From: Ferribacterium limneticum
GTDB lineage: Bacteria; Pseudomonadota; Gammaproteobacteria; Burkholderiales; Rhodocyclaceae
Assembly (NCBI RefSeq): GCF_020510585.1
Contig: NZ_CP075190.1
Location: 616,001-680,000, forward strand
Direction: 5' to 3'
Length of the DNA stretch: 64,000 bases
Shown piece by piece: positions 35,430 to 45,257 of the stretch (within the stretch, counting starts at the first letter, position 1; each line of letters begins with the position of its first letter). The translations under genes were made by a program, and so were the position numbers. The notes under the pieces were generated by a model. The model was given only the letters and a program-made list of their open reading frames with translations, was not told the origin of the DNA and did no database searches.

Positions 35430-35456
35430 GCGGCAGGTCGATTTTGGTCATTTTTC
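35409..35456 (+). terminator. terminator hairpin spanning the bioC stop
   Basis: GACCTGCCGC (35409-35418) and GCGGCAGGTC (35430-35439) form a perfect 10-bp stem across the TGA of bioC. Short T runs follow (ATTTTGG, TTTTT), the second being part of repeat copy I. Confidence 0.65.
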
Positions 35457-35473
35457 CCGGTTGACCGTGGAAA
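35451..35473 (+). repeat. dispersed repeat copy I, between bioC and msrQ
   Basis: TTTTTCCCGGTTGACCGTGG followed by AAA, with ATTTTGGTCA upstream. One extra C relative to the core. It lies between two convergent genes, next to the bioC hairpin. Confidence 0.9.
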
Positions 35474-35485
35474 TGCCCGGCGCGA

Positions 35486-36151
35486 TCAATTCGGCTTTTG
35501 CTTGAAGAATTTCAATGGCTTGACAGCAGCACTCTGCGGTACCGGGATCGCCTTGCGCTTGCGTTCACGAATCCGCCAGCCGAGCAGAAGGGCGACCGCC
35601 ACGGAATAAGCCAGCGGCCAAAGCAGCGCTGTGGCCTTGACCAGCCAGAAATAATGCACCGTGGCGAGAATGCTGATCAGGTAGATGCTGCGGTGCAATT
35701 CCTGCCATTTTCGTCCGCCCAGCTGGCGAATGGCCCAGTTGCTCGAGGTCGCAGCAAGTGGAATCAGGAGCAGGAAGGCGGCAAAACCAACCGTCACGAA
35801 GGGGCGCTTGAAAATGTCCTTGGCGATGTCCTCGATCAGGAAGTCATGATCGAAGCCGATGAAGCTCAGGAAGTGCAGCGTGGCGTAGAAAAAGCAGAAG
35901 AGTCCGAGCATCCGCCGCAGCCGCGTCAGCCAGTGCATTTGCGTGATCGCCCGCAATGGCGTGACGCAGAGCGTGATGAGCAGGAAGTTGAAGGTCCAGG
36001 TGCCCGTCCAGCGCTGGACGAACTCCACCGGGTTGGCGCCGAAGTCGTTGGTATAGGCGGCCCACACCAGGCGCATTGCGGGGATCAGGCAGAGGGCGAA
36101 GAGGGCAATCTTGATCCCGCCGAGTTGGCGGTTGTCGGGGTTGAAGCTCAT
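35486..36151 (-). CDS. msrQ: MsrPQ heme-binding membrane subunit MsrQ
   Basis: Inner-membrane b-type heme protein of 221 residues that passes electrons from the quinone pool to periplasmic MsrP. About six hydrophobic segments are visible (IALFALCLIPAMRLVWAAYT, FNFLLITLCVTPLRAIT, LGLFCFFYATLHFLSFIGF, VTVGFAAFLLLIPLAATS, LHRSIYLISILATVHYFWLV) with histidines in TLHFL, LHRSIY and VHYFW as likely heme ligands. Its ATG follows the msrP stop after a single base, so the pair is coupled. Confidence 0.95.
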   Translation of the reverse strand: MSFNPDNRQLGGIKIALFALCLIPAMRLVWAAYTNDFGANPVEFVQRWTGTWTFNFLLITLCVTPLRAITQMHWLTRLRRMLGLFCFFYATLHFLSFIGFDHDFLIEDIAKDIFKRPFVTVGFAAFLLLIPLAATSSNWAIRQLGGRKWQELHRSIYLISILATVHYFWLVKATALLWPLAYSVAVALLLGWRIRERKRKAIPVPQSAAVKPLKFFKQKPN

Positions 36152-36152
36152 G

Positions 36153-37106
36153 TCAGAAATTTTTCCGTAAATCCATGCCGGCGTACAGACCGGCGACCTG
36201 CTCGGCGTAGCCGTTGAAGGGCAGGGTCTTGCGTTTGAGGAATTCGCCGAGACGGCGTTCGTTGGCCTGACTCCAGCGCCGGTGCGGAACGTCCGGATTG
36301 ACGTTGGAGTAGAAGCCATACTCGTCAGGCCCGGCTTTCATCCATGCCGTTTGCGGCTGCTTCTCGACGAAGCGGATGCGGACGATGGATTTTGCCCCCT
36401 TGAAGCCATATTTCCAAGGCACGATGAGACGAAGCGGAGCCCCGTTCTGCTTCGGCATGACTTCGCCGTACATGCCGACCGCGAGAAGCGTCAGCGGATG
36501 TCGTGCTTCATCCAGCCTGAGTGCTTCGACATACGGCCAATCAAGGAGTGGAATGCGTACGTAGGGCATTTGTTCGGGATCGGCCAGGCTCCAGAATTCG
36601 ACAAACTTGGCGTTGCCGGTCGGTTCGACCCGTTTGAGCAGTTCGTTGAATGAAAAACCGACCCAGGGTACGACGGCGCTCCAGCCTTCGACGCAGCGCA
36701 GCCGGTAAATGCGCTCTTCAAGCGGTGCCCACTTCAGAATATCTTCGATGGCGAAAGTCTTTGGCGTTTTGACTTCGCCGTCGATCGTCACTGTCCACGG
36801 CTGCGTACGCAAACGGTGGGCATTTTTTGCCGGGCTGTCCTTGTCCGGCCCGAATTCGTAAAAATTGCCGTAAGTCGTCATCGACTGGTAGGGCGTCAGT
36901 TTGTCATCGCGCGTCGACAGTGGGCTGGAGAGCAGATTCCCGAATGGGCTGCCCCGTCCCTCGCGGCTTTCTGCTCCATGGGCCAGGCCGAGGCTGGCTG
37001 CGCCGAGACCGAGGGCCAGCGTTCGAACGAAGTCACGGCGACCGGAGTAAATCTGGGGATCGGTTATTTCGGAGTTCGGTATTTCCGGGGCGCGGCGAAT
37101 CAGCAT
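36153..37106 (-). CDS. msrP: periplasmic methionine-sulfoxide reductase catalytic subunit MsrP
   Basis: Molybdopterin enzyme of about 317 residues that repairs oxidised methionine in envelope proteins. A Tat signal SGRRDFVRTLALGLG lies near residue 21, and the molybdenum-ligating cysteine is Cys138 in YRLRCVEGWSAVVPW. ATG 37106 (MLIRRAPEIP) is preferred over 37136: AGGAAA precedes it by four bases and this is the usual family start, placing the Tat motif closer to the N-terminus. The Moco dependence connects it to mogA and moeB elsewhere in the window. Confidence 0.95.
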   Translation of the reverse strand: MLIRRAPEIPNSEITDPQIYSGRRDFVRTLALGLGAASLGLAHGAESREGRGSPFGNLLSSPLSTRDDKLTPYQSMTTYGNFYEFGPDKDSPAKNAHRLRTQPWTVTIDGEVKTPKTFAIEDILKWAPLEERIYRLRCVEGWSAVVPWVGFSFNELLKRVEPTGNAKFVEFWSLADPEQMPYVRIPLLDWPYVEALRLDEARHPLTLLAVGMYGEVMPKQNGAPLRLIVPWKYGFKGAKSIVRIRFVEKQPQTAWMKAGPDEYGFYSNVNPDVPHRRWSQANERRLGEFLKRKTLPFNGYAEQVAGLYAGMDLRKNF

Positions 37107-37213
37107 GACGTTTCCTGGTTGGGCTTGAATATCCATTAGTCGGCGTCATTCCGGAATCCTTACAACTGATGCCCGGAAGCGCTGAATTTGAGACTGTCAG
37201 GATGCCCGCAGGT

Positions 37214-38056
37214 TCAGGCAGAAAGCGCTGCCCGCAACTCGATGATGTCCTCTTCGGCTGCCGTCAGTAGATCGGCGTAGCGCACGCGGTCCGCCTCGCG
37301 CCTGGCTTCTTCCTCGGCGTCGATGACGCTGCTTTGCCACGGCAGGCCGTTGCCGGCGAGCACGATGGCGAAATAGAGCACGTCGCTGATGGTGCATGGC
37401 GTTTCGACCCGACTCAAATGGCTTTGGTCGCGCACGGCATCGGTGATCGCTGCCGGAAGTCCCAGGATGTGCAACAGGCTCTCGCCTATCCCTTCGTGCC
37501 AGCCGGCCAGGAGTTCGATCATTGCCGGTTCGTCGGTGCGGTATTCCGGGTATTCGGCCGCGCGAAACAGCAGGTAGAAGATCCCGATGTTATGGACCAG
37601 TCCGGTCAGCATGGCATTTTCGGGCGGAACACGGCCGAGATTGCGCGCCAGCACGCGGGCAATTGCGGCAACCTGCAAGGAATGTTCCCAGGTTTGCCGG
37701 GCGATATGGTCATAGGCCGCGAGATTTTTTGATCGCAACATCTGATCCATGGCAACAGCCAGCGAGGTCGTGCGGACGATATCGAACCCCAGTCGTTTGA
37801 CTACGGCATTCAGGTTGGAAACTTGCTCGCCTGACGGGTTGTAGGCGACCGAGTTGGCCAGGCGTAAAAGCTTGCTGGAGATCAGCGGCTCGACGCTGAT
37901 CGCCTGCACCACCTGCTCGGCGCTGGCGTACGGATCTTTCAGCGCGTTACGAACAAGCAGGGCTGCGTCGAGACAGGTCGGGAAATTGATATCGCCCGAC
38001 AGGTCACGGGCGATATCTTCAAGAATGTGAAAGTGAATACTGCGACTGCTTGCCAT
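37214..38056 (-). CDS. HDOD-domain signalling protein
   Basis: Cytoplasmic protein of about 280 residues dominated by an HDOD domain (degenerate HD superfamily): FPTCLDAALLVRNALKDP.., EPLISSKLLRLANSVAYN, RLGFDIVRTTSLAVAM and LTGLVHNIGIFYLLF. The metal-binding HD pair is missing, typical of HDOD, so it is probably a signalling scaffold rather than a phosphodiesterase. Partners cannot be named. ATG 38056 follows the stop codon of the CBS-domain gene by one base, so the two are probably translated together; an in-frame ATG at 38068 is a possible alternative. Confidence 0.88.
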   Translation of the reverse strand: MASSRSIHFHILEDIARDLSGDINFPTCLDAALLVRNALKDPYASAEQVVQAISVEPLISSKLLRLANSVAYNPSGEQVSNLNAVVKRLGFDIVRTTSLAVAMDQMLRSKNLAAYDHIARQTWEHSLQVAAIARVLARNLGRVPPENAMLTGLVHNIGIFYLLFRAAEYPEYRTDEPAMIELLAGWHEGIGESLLHILGLPAAITDAVRDQSHLSRVETPCTISDVLYFAIVLAGNGLPWQSSVIDAEEEARREADRVRYADLLTAAEEDIIELRAALSA

Positions 38057-38057
38057 C

Positions 38058-38489
38058 TCAGCCGGCAATGTAATGTTCCAGTTGGGCGATCAGGAATTGC
38101 TGGTCGCAGATGGTTTCCTTGACCAGATCACCGATGGAGATGATGCCGAGGACATTACCGCCTTCGTCCAGTACGGGCAGGTGGCGGAAATGCTTTTCGG
38201 TCATCAGGGCCATACATTCGTCGAGAGAAACGCTCGGGGTAACGTAGGCAACCTTGTCGCTCATGATTTCGCGGACCAGTGTTTCCTTGGAGGTTTTGCC
38301 TTGCAGGATTATTTTCCGAGCATAGTCGCGTTCGGAAAAAATGCCGACCAGTTGTTCGCCGTCAAGAACCAACACGGCACCGACCTCGTGCTTGGCCATT
38401 ACCGTGAGAGCGTGAAAAACAGTGTCGCCAGGTGCGACGACTGCCAGTGGGCGATTCCTGCCTGCGAGAAGCTGTTTGAGCGTCTTCAT
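38058..38489 (-). CDS. protein with tandem CBS domains
   Basis: Cytoplasmic protein of 143 residues that consists almost wholly of two CBS motifs (VFHALTVMAKHEVGAVLVLDGEQLVGIFSERDYARKI and VSLDECMALMTEKHFRHLPVLDEGGNVLGIISIGDLVK). CBS pairs bind adenine nucleotides or SAM and act as energy or ligand sensors. It is the first gene of a likely two-gene unit with the HDOD protein. No attached catalytic domain is present, so the effector function is unknown. Confidence 0.92.
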   Translation of the reverse strand: MKTLKQLLAGRNRPLAVVAPGDTVFHALTVMAKHEVGAVLVLDGEQLVGIFSERDYARKIILQGKTSKETLVREIMSDKVAYVTPSVSLDECMALMTEKHFRHLPVLDEGGNVLGIISIGDLVKETICDQQFLIAQLEHYIAG

Positions 38490-38569
38490 GTTTTGCCTCC
38501 TACTCCGGTGGGGTGTTGTGCGTCCAGTCTAGTCGCGTCGACGTGGACTGCCAAGCACCAGAAAAACAA

Positions 38570-38592
38570 AAAAGGCAGCCGAAGCTGCCTTT
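38570..38592 (-). terminator. terminator of cytochrome c gene
   Basis: AAAAGGCAGC-CGAA-GCTGCCTTTT is a near-perfect hairpin. The minus-strand reading gives a T-rich tract after it, fitting the end of the cytochrome gene; the plus reading also has four T. Confidence 0.8.
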
Positions 38593-38610
38593 TCCTTGCT
38601 GGTGCGCGAA

Positions 38611-39246
38611 TTAGCGCAGGCCGGCAGCGTATTCGGCGACGGCCTTGATTTCAGCGTCGGACAACTTGGCCGCGATCATGCGCATCATCTTTTCCGGGTC
38701 GTTGCCGCGTTCCTCAACACGGAAAGCCTTCAACTGGGCTTCAGTGTATTCCTGGAACTGACCAGCCAGGCGCGGGTACTGGGCTGGCAGGCCGGCACCA
38801 GCCGGGCCGTGACAGCCGGCACAGGCGGGAACGCCCTTCTTGAAGTCACCCTGGCGCCAGATTTTCTGGCCCAGCGCGATCTGGGTTTGGTCCTTGGCGG
38901 CGGCCGGTTTCTGTTTCTGGCTGGAGAACCAGGCGGCGACGTTCTTGATGTCGTCGTCGGAGAGCGGGGCAGCCATACCGGCCATGATCGGGTTGTTGCG
39001 CACGGGCGGCTTGTCGCCAACCGGCTTGAAATTCTTCAGTTGCTTGGCGATGTATTCCTCAACCTGGCCAGCCAGGTTCGGATTGGCCGAAGCCGGGCTG
39101 TTGCCATCGGCGCCATGACAGGCGACACAGATGGATTCAGCAATAGCCTTGCCCTTGGCTGGGTCAGCCTTGGCATGCGCTTCTTCGGAAGCGTGGGTGA
39201 CGAAACTGGTGGCGAAAAGGATTGCCAGTGCCGCTTTACGGATCAT
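38611..39246 (-). CDS. periplasmic diheme cytochrome c4-type protein
   Basis: Soluble electron carrier of 211 residues. A signal peptide ([16 protein letters not shown]) is followed by two homologous class I cytochrome halves with heme sites CVACH at residues 40-44 and CAGCH near residue 140. Methionine ligands are probably in [17 protein letters not shown] and [15 protein letters not shown]. It is divergent from engB, a common betaproteobacterial arrangement, and likely donates to terminal oxidases or nitrogen-oxide reductases. Terminated at 38570-38592. Confidence 0.93.
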   Translation of the reverse strand: MIRKAALAILFATSFVTHASEEAHAKADPAKGKAIAESICVACHGADGNSPASANPNLAGQVEEYIAKQLKNFKPVGDKPPVRNNPIMAGMAAPLSDDDIKNVAAWFSSQKQKPAAAKDQTQIALGQKIWRQGDFKKGVPACAGCHGPAGAGLPAQYPRLAGQFQEYTEAQLKAFRVEERGNDPEKMMRMIAAKLSDAEIKAVAEYAAGLR

Positions 39247-39353
39247 TTCGAACTCCTAGTGCGCGTTTATGGGCGCTTTGGCCGGAACGGAGGTTACAAA
39301 CCTGTTATTCTATATCAGTTCTCCGCCCTCTTGGCGGGTCTTCTGAGTTTTTT

Positions 39354-40016
39354 ATGCCTCTGTTCCAGCAGGCGGTTTTTTTGACAACCGTCGCCAATCT
39401 CCGTGATTTACCGCAGGATTCTGTCCGCGAAGTGGCTTTTGCCGGCCGTTCCAATGCCGGAAAGTCTTCTGCCATTAATACCCTGGCGGGGCGTGTTCGC
39501 CTCGCTTATGTCAGCAAAACACCCGGTCGGACCCAGCATCTGAATTATTTCACGCTGGCCGATGGCAAGTATTTCGTCGACCTGCCCGGCTACGGTTACG
39601 CCAAGGCGCCAGAGGCGATCCGTTCGCAGTGGGAGGGGCTGATTGGTCCTTACCTGAGCAAGCGGGACCAACTGGCCGGGCTGGTGGTCATTATGGACAT
39701 CCGTCGGCCGATGACCGACCTTGATTTGCGCCTGATCGACTGGTTTCGCCCAACGGGGCGGCCTATCCACATTCTGCTTTCCAAGGCCGACAAATTGAGC
39801 CGGCAGGAGCAGACCAAGTCGCTGCGTTCGGTCAAGGCCGAGGTGGCGACGTGGGGCGATGCGGCGCTGTATTCGGTCCAGCTCTTTTCCAGCTTGAAAA
39901 AGACCGGTGTCGAAGAGGCTGAGGGCGTTCTCGCCAGCTGGCTGGAAATCGAAATCAAGTCAAAAGAAAACAAAGGGCCCCCGGATAAGGGGGGTCCGGG
40001 GGCTAAAAAGCCTTAA
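39354..40016 (+). CDS. engB: ribosome biogenesis GTPase EngB (YsxC/YihA)
   Basis: Essential GTPase of about 220 residues needed for 50S assembly. G1 is [12 protein letters not shown], then G2/G3 in [13 protein letters not shown] and [11 protein letters not shown], and G4 LSKADKLS. The frame is open from 39222, but ATG 39354 ([12 protein letters not shown]) matches the family. The C-terminal tail [13 protein letters not shown] is odd: it is encoded by a strong GC-rich hairpin at 39978-40004. It is divergent from the cytochrome c4 gene and upstream of hemB. Confidence 0.95.
   Translation: MPLFQQAVFLTTVANLRDLPQDSVREVAFAGRSNAGKSSAINTLAGRVRLAYVSKTPGRTQHLNYFTLADGKYFVDLPGYGYAKAPEAIRSQWEGLIGPYLSKRDQLAGLVVIMDIRRPMTDLDLRLIDWFRPTGRPIHILLSKADKLSRQEQTKSLRSVKAEVATWGDAALYSVQLFSSLKKTGVEEAEGVLASWLEIEIKSKENKGPPDKGGPGAKKP
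39978..40004 (+). other. strong GC hairpin inside the 3' end of engB
   Basis: GCCCCCGGA and TCCGGGGGC form a perfect 9-bp stem with a 9-nt G-rich loop, ending a few codons before the engB stop. There is no T tract, so it may protect the mRNA 3' end or pause transcription. Confidence 0.6.
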
Positions 40017-40147
40017 CAGGGTCAAGGCGCCCGCTCAGGGAGGTGAAGCGGGAGATAGCGCGTGCCATCTGCGGAATCTGACGCGCGTCAAGGCGGGAAG
40101 TTCCGCCGGGCATCAAAATTTTTCTGTGATCAATTGATTGAGGTTGA

Positions 40148-41155
<1,008 letters not shown>

Positions 41156-41172
41156 AAAGCGGGTTCAGGATG

Positions 41173-41206
41173 CAAAAATGGCGGCCTGGGCCGCCATTTG
41201 TTTTTC
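41173..41206. terminator. bidirectional terminator between hemB and slmA
   Basis: AAATGGCGGC-CTGG-GCCGCCATTT stem followed by GTTTTT on the plus side and preceded by five A, so it can end both convergent transcripts. Confidence 0.85.
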
Positions 41207-41813
41207 AGGCGCCCGGTGCGCCGGATTGCGACAGGCAGGCGAAGTAGAGCATCGGCCATTGTTGCGGCCATTGAGTCAGCGGTTCGCGCGTGAAGCCGCT
41301 ACGGGCGTATTGTTCCCAGCGGCCGACGACGTAGCAGCGTAGCAGGTTGGCCAGGGCGCCGAAGTCGGCGTCGGGCTTGAGGTTTTCCTGCGTGGCGGCG
41401 ATGCGCAACGCCAGTTTGATGGCCGCTTCGACTTTGTCGAGCAAAGTATTGATGCGGACCTGTAAGCGCTCGTTTTCGTTGACCAGGGCATCGCCGATCA
41501 GCACGCGGGTCATGCCCCGATTGCGCTGGGCAAAACGCAGTAGCAGGCCAATGATCAGCTCGACTTGCTTGAAACCTTCGTTTTCCTCGGTGGTGATCTT
41601 ATTGATGACGCTGAACAGGTTTTGTTCGATGAATTCAATCAGACCTTCAAACATTTGGGCTTTGCTGGCGAAATGGCGGTAGAGCGCCGCTTCGGAACAT
41701 TCCAGTTTGGCAGCCAGTGCGGCGGTGGTGATCTTTTCCCCTTTCGGGGTTTCCAGCATTTCGGCTAGCGTCTGCAGGATTTGCAGGCGCCGTTCGCCCG
41801 GTTTTGTCGCCAT
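41205..41813 (-). CDS. slmA: nucleoid occlusion factor SlmA (TetR family)
   Basis: TetR-type DNA-binding protein of 202 residues that blocks FtsZ assembly over the nucleoid. The helix-turn-helix ITTAALAAKLECSEAALYRHFASKAQMFEGLIEFIE is nearly identical in pattern to E. coli SlmA, and the helical effector region RFAQRNRGMTRVLIGDALVNENERLQ follows. It lies between hemB and a HAD phosphatase gene; slmA next to the HAD gene and argB is a recurring betaproteobacterial order. Confidence 0.95.
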   Translation of the reverse strand: MATKPGERRLQILQTLAEMLETPKGEKITTAALAAKLECSEAALYRHFASKAQMFEGLIEFIEQNLFSVINKITTEENEGFKQVELIIGLLLRFAQRNRGMTRVLIGDALVNENERLQVRINTLLDKVEAAIKLALRIAATQENLKPDADFGALANLLRCYVVGRWEQYARSGFTREPLTQWPQQWPMLYFACLSQSGAPGA

Positions 41814-41825
41814 GTTTCCCCCTCC

Positions 41826-42488
41826 TCAGATTTCATTTTTGGCCGAAATTTCCAGTCGACCGTAGCATTTTGATAATTGTGTTGCCGAGCGGATTTTAAC
41901 GTCAACAAAAGGCGACTGGCGTGAGCCAGCGCTCACCCACACGGTTTTCATGCCGAGCTTTTTGGCGGTGACCAGGTTGGCCAGACTGTCTTCGATCATG
42001 ATGCAACGGCGCGGGTCGAGGTGTTCGGCGCGGAGCAGGGTGCGAAATCCGGACAGCATGGGCTTGGGCTGAAAACGCAGGTTTTCGACCGTATAAACGG
42101 CATCGAAGCAGCGGCCGAGTCCGGTGAAATCAAGAATGGCCTCGGCGTAATGCCGTGGTGCGTTGGAGAAGATGATCTTGCGGCCGGGTAGTCGGCGCAG
42201 CGTGTGGAGCAGTGGTTTGTCGAAAACGACCATGCGTGGCAGATCGGGAAACTGATGGGTTTCGCGCAGGAAATGGCGCGGGTCAATGTCGTTGTGGCGC
42301 ATCAGGCCGAGCAGCGTGGCGCCATAGCGTTCCCAGTAGCCTTGTCGAATGCGCGTTGCCTCGTGCTCGTCTACGCCCAGATGGCGCTCGATGTATTGGC
42401 GCATCGAACGGTTGATGTGAGGAAAGATGTGCGGCGTCGCGTTGTGCAGCGTGTTGTCGAGGTCGAACAACCAGACCGGGTTTTTCAT
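41826..42488 (-). CDS. HAD-family pyrimidine 5'-nucleotidase-like hydrolase
   Basis: Cytoplasmic HAD hydrolase of about 220 residues. Motif I is VWLFDLDNTLHNATPHIFP at the N-terminus, motif II lies in KIIFSNAPRHYAEAIL, the motif III lysine in RFQPKPMLSGF and motif IV in IMIEDSLANLVTAKKLGM. The pattern resembles YjjG/SDT1-type pyrimidine nucleotidases. ATG 42488 is chosen so the protein begins just before motif I. Its last 14 codons are encoded by repeat copy J (KCYGRLEISAKNEI), so the C-terminal tail is repeat-derived. Confidence 0.9.
   Translation of the reverse strand: MKNPVWLFDLDNTLHNATPHIFPHINRSMRQYIERHLGVDEHEATRIRQGYWERYGATLLGLMRHNDIDPRHFLRETHQFPDLPRMVVFDKPLLHTLRRLPGRKIIFSNAPRHYAEAILDFTGLGRCFDAVYTVENLRFQPKPMLSGFRTLLRAEHLDPRRCIMIEDSLANLVTAKKLGMKTVWVSAGSRQSPFVDVKIRSATQLSKCYGRLEISAKNEI
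41848..41866 (+). repeat. dispersed repeat copy J, at the 3' end of the HAD gene
   Basis: ATTTCCAGTCGACCGTAGC preceded by TTTTTGGCCGA; three changes from the core, sharing the GACCGTAGCA ending with copy F. In the HAD frame it encodes YGRLEI. Confidence 0.65.
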
Positions 42489-42511
42489 GGCATTTCCCGT
42501 TGCAGAAAGGA

Positions 42512-42535
42512 AAAAGCCCGCTGGCGCGGGCTTTT
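42512..42535 (-). terminator. terminator of argB
   Basis: AAAAGCCCGC-TGGC-GCGGGCTTTT is a perfect 10-bp stem. On the minus strand it is followed by more T, ending argB just before the HAD gene. Confidence 0.85.
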
Positions 42536-42552
42536 CGGGGGCCAATCAAGCA

Positions 42553-43940
<1,388 letters not shown>

Positions 43941-43977
43941 GGTTTTCTCCTTGGTGAATGAAGCTTTCATGGACCAA

Positions 43978-44005
43978 ATATAGGAGAGGTTTTGGCAGTT
44001 TCAAG
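43978..44005 (-). promoter_or_regulatory. sigma-32 (heat-shock) promoter of hsp20
   Basis: On the minus strand CTTGAA (44005-44000), a 15-bp spacer and CCTATAT (43984-43978) match the RpoH consensus CTTGAA-N13-17-CCCATNT with one mismatch. The -35 overlaps the nudB stop codon; the start of hsp20 is about 38 bp downstream. Confidence 0.75.
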
Positions 44006-44456
44006 TCCCGAACGAAGGCTTTTTGGGGAGCATAAGAATGGCATCCCGGTTGCTCCATGAGAAGCAGCGCTCGGCGGCCTCTCGCCAGGGTAGCCATTGC
44101 CAGTCCCGGTGTTCGTCAGGAGCCGTGAGGATGGTCGGCCGATCAGCCAATTCCAGGCTGAAGACATGTTCAACGTTTTGGCTGACCCCTGGTGCGTAGC
44201 GGTGCCGCCATTCGGTAAAAATTTCGAAGGTGTTGGTCATCTGCCAGTCAACAAGGAGGCCATTGGCCGTGGCTATCCCGGTCTCCTCGAGGACTTCGCG
44301 GCGAGCTGTGTCGATCAGTGTTTCGCTGCCTTCGCGGCTGCCCGTTACAGATTGCCAAAATCCCGGGTGGGCAGATCTCTCCAGCAGGAGTACGTCAAGG
44401 GCGGCGGTGTGAATGACGACCAGCACGGAAACCGGCTGTTTGTGACCGGTGGTCAT
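44001..44456 (-). CDS. nudB: dihydroneopterin triphosphate diphosphatase (Nudix)
   Basis: Nudix hydrolase of 151 residues that removes pyrophosphate from dihydroneopterin triphosphate in folate synthesis. The Nudix box is GSREGSETLIDTARREVLEETG near residue 38. VSVLVVIHTAALDVLLLERS at the start and WQSVTGS, with the terminal SNRDAILMLP motif, are typical of NudB. It overlaps the barstar-like gene by four bases and is the last gene of the fmdB-DUF502-aspS operon. Confidence 0.9.
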   Translation of the reverse strand: MTTGHKQPVSVLVVIHTAALDVLLLERSAHPGFWQSVTGSREGSETLIDTARREVLEETGIATANGLLVDWQMTNTFEIFTEWRHRYAPGVSQNVEHVFSLELADRPTILTAPDEHRDWQWLPWREAAERCFSWSNRDAILMLPKKPSFGT

Positions 44457-44881
44457 GCCTCGGCGAGCGTCGTAATGCCTCGGGCCGGGGCGTCGATCAG
44501 CACCCAGAAGGGCACATGCGTTTTGCGCCTGTCTTCGGCTGCCGCCTGCAAGACTGTGATCAAAGTGGCGAAATCAACCGGCTGCGTTGCGCGCAAGCGG
44601 GTTACGCCGTTGATGAACAGGACGTGACCCTTGGCGGGTTGCCAGTCGGGGTCGGTCAGGCAGTCATATAGCGCATCGAAATTGGCGCCGTACCAGCTCG
44701 GAAAATTGAGCGCGGTACCTAGTTGAAGCAATACGTCCTGCGTTGAAGCGGGCCTGACGATGTCGGCCTTCAGGACGCAGAGATCTGCCTGCTTGGCGGC
44801 TGTTTCGATGGTGGATTGTTGAGTTGCAGCCAAGTGGAATACCCCGGATGCACTGGCATTTTCGAGCAGGTTGTCGCTCAT
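44453..44881 (-). CDS. barstar-family ribonuclease inhibitor
   Basis: Cytoplasmic protein of 142 residues with the barstar signature LNFPSWYGANFDALYDCLTD near residue 58 and the following beta strand GHVLFINGV, as in barnase inhibitors. Residues of the exposed helix (Tyr, Asn, Asp) that bind the nuclease active site are present. It lies 10 bp downstream of a secreted barnase/RNase Sa-like gene, so it is the likely immunity protein protecting the producer. It overlaps nudB by 4 bp. Confidence 0.9.
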   Translation of the reverse strand: MSDNLLENASASGVFHLAATQQSTIETAAKQADLCVLKADIVRPASTQDVLLQLGTALNFPSWYGANFDALYDCLTDPDWQPAKGHVLFINGVTRLRATQPVDFATLITVLQAAAEDRRKTHVPFWVLIDAPARGITTLAEA

Positions 44882-44891
44882 CGATATGTCC

Positions 44892-45251
44892 CTATTCCGC
44901 GATTCGCCGAAAGGTCCGGTAGTGGTCGTCGGTGTAAAAGTAATTGTCGTCGCGACCGGCGATGATCCGGCGTGGCCCGCGATCCTTGCGCCATGGCGTT
45001 TTTACCGTGTACTCCCGGTAATAGCCACGCGGGTGCAAGGGTAAGCGTTTCTCAAAGTTGCCGAATACGATGCCATCGCGCTCATAGGGAAATGGCCCGC
45101 CGGCCTTGATGAGAGAAAGTGTTTGCCGGGCTTCGGCGGGCAAATTTGCCGCCAAAATCGTGTCGACCGCAGCATCGCGCTCGAAACTGAAAGCGAATGC
45201 GCTCCCGATCGCCAGCCAGGCGACGATCAGGAGGCGCAGGCAAATCTGCAT
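44892..45251 (-). CDS. secreted guanyl-specific ribonuclease (barnase/RNase Sa type)
   Basis: Small exported RNase of 119 residues. A signal peptide (LLIVAWLAIGSAFA) is followed by an N1/T1 domain: GGPFPYERDGIVFGNFEKRLP, the catalytic Glu in YYREYTVKTP, the Arg in RGPRRIIAG and the catalytic His in YTDDHYRTF. All three catalytic residues appear present, so it should be active. It starts 6 bp after the aspS stop and precedes its barstar-like inhibitor; the pair is inserted between aspS and nudB. It may act on competitors or scavenge RNA; export rather than toxin delivery is what the sequence shows. Confidence 0.9.
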   Translation of the reverse strand: MQICLRLLIVAWLAIGSAFAFSFERDAAVDTILAANLPAEARQTLSLIKAGGPFPYERDGIVFGNFEKRLPLHPRGYYREYTVKTPWRKDRGPRRIIAGRDDNYFYTDDHYRTFRRIAE

Positions 45252-45257
45252 TGGCGT

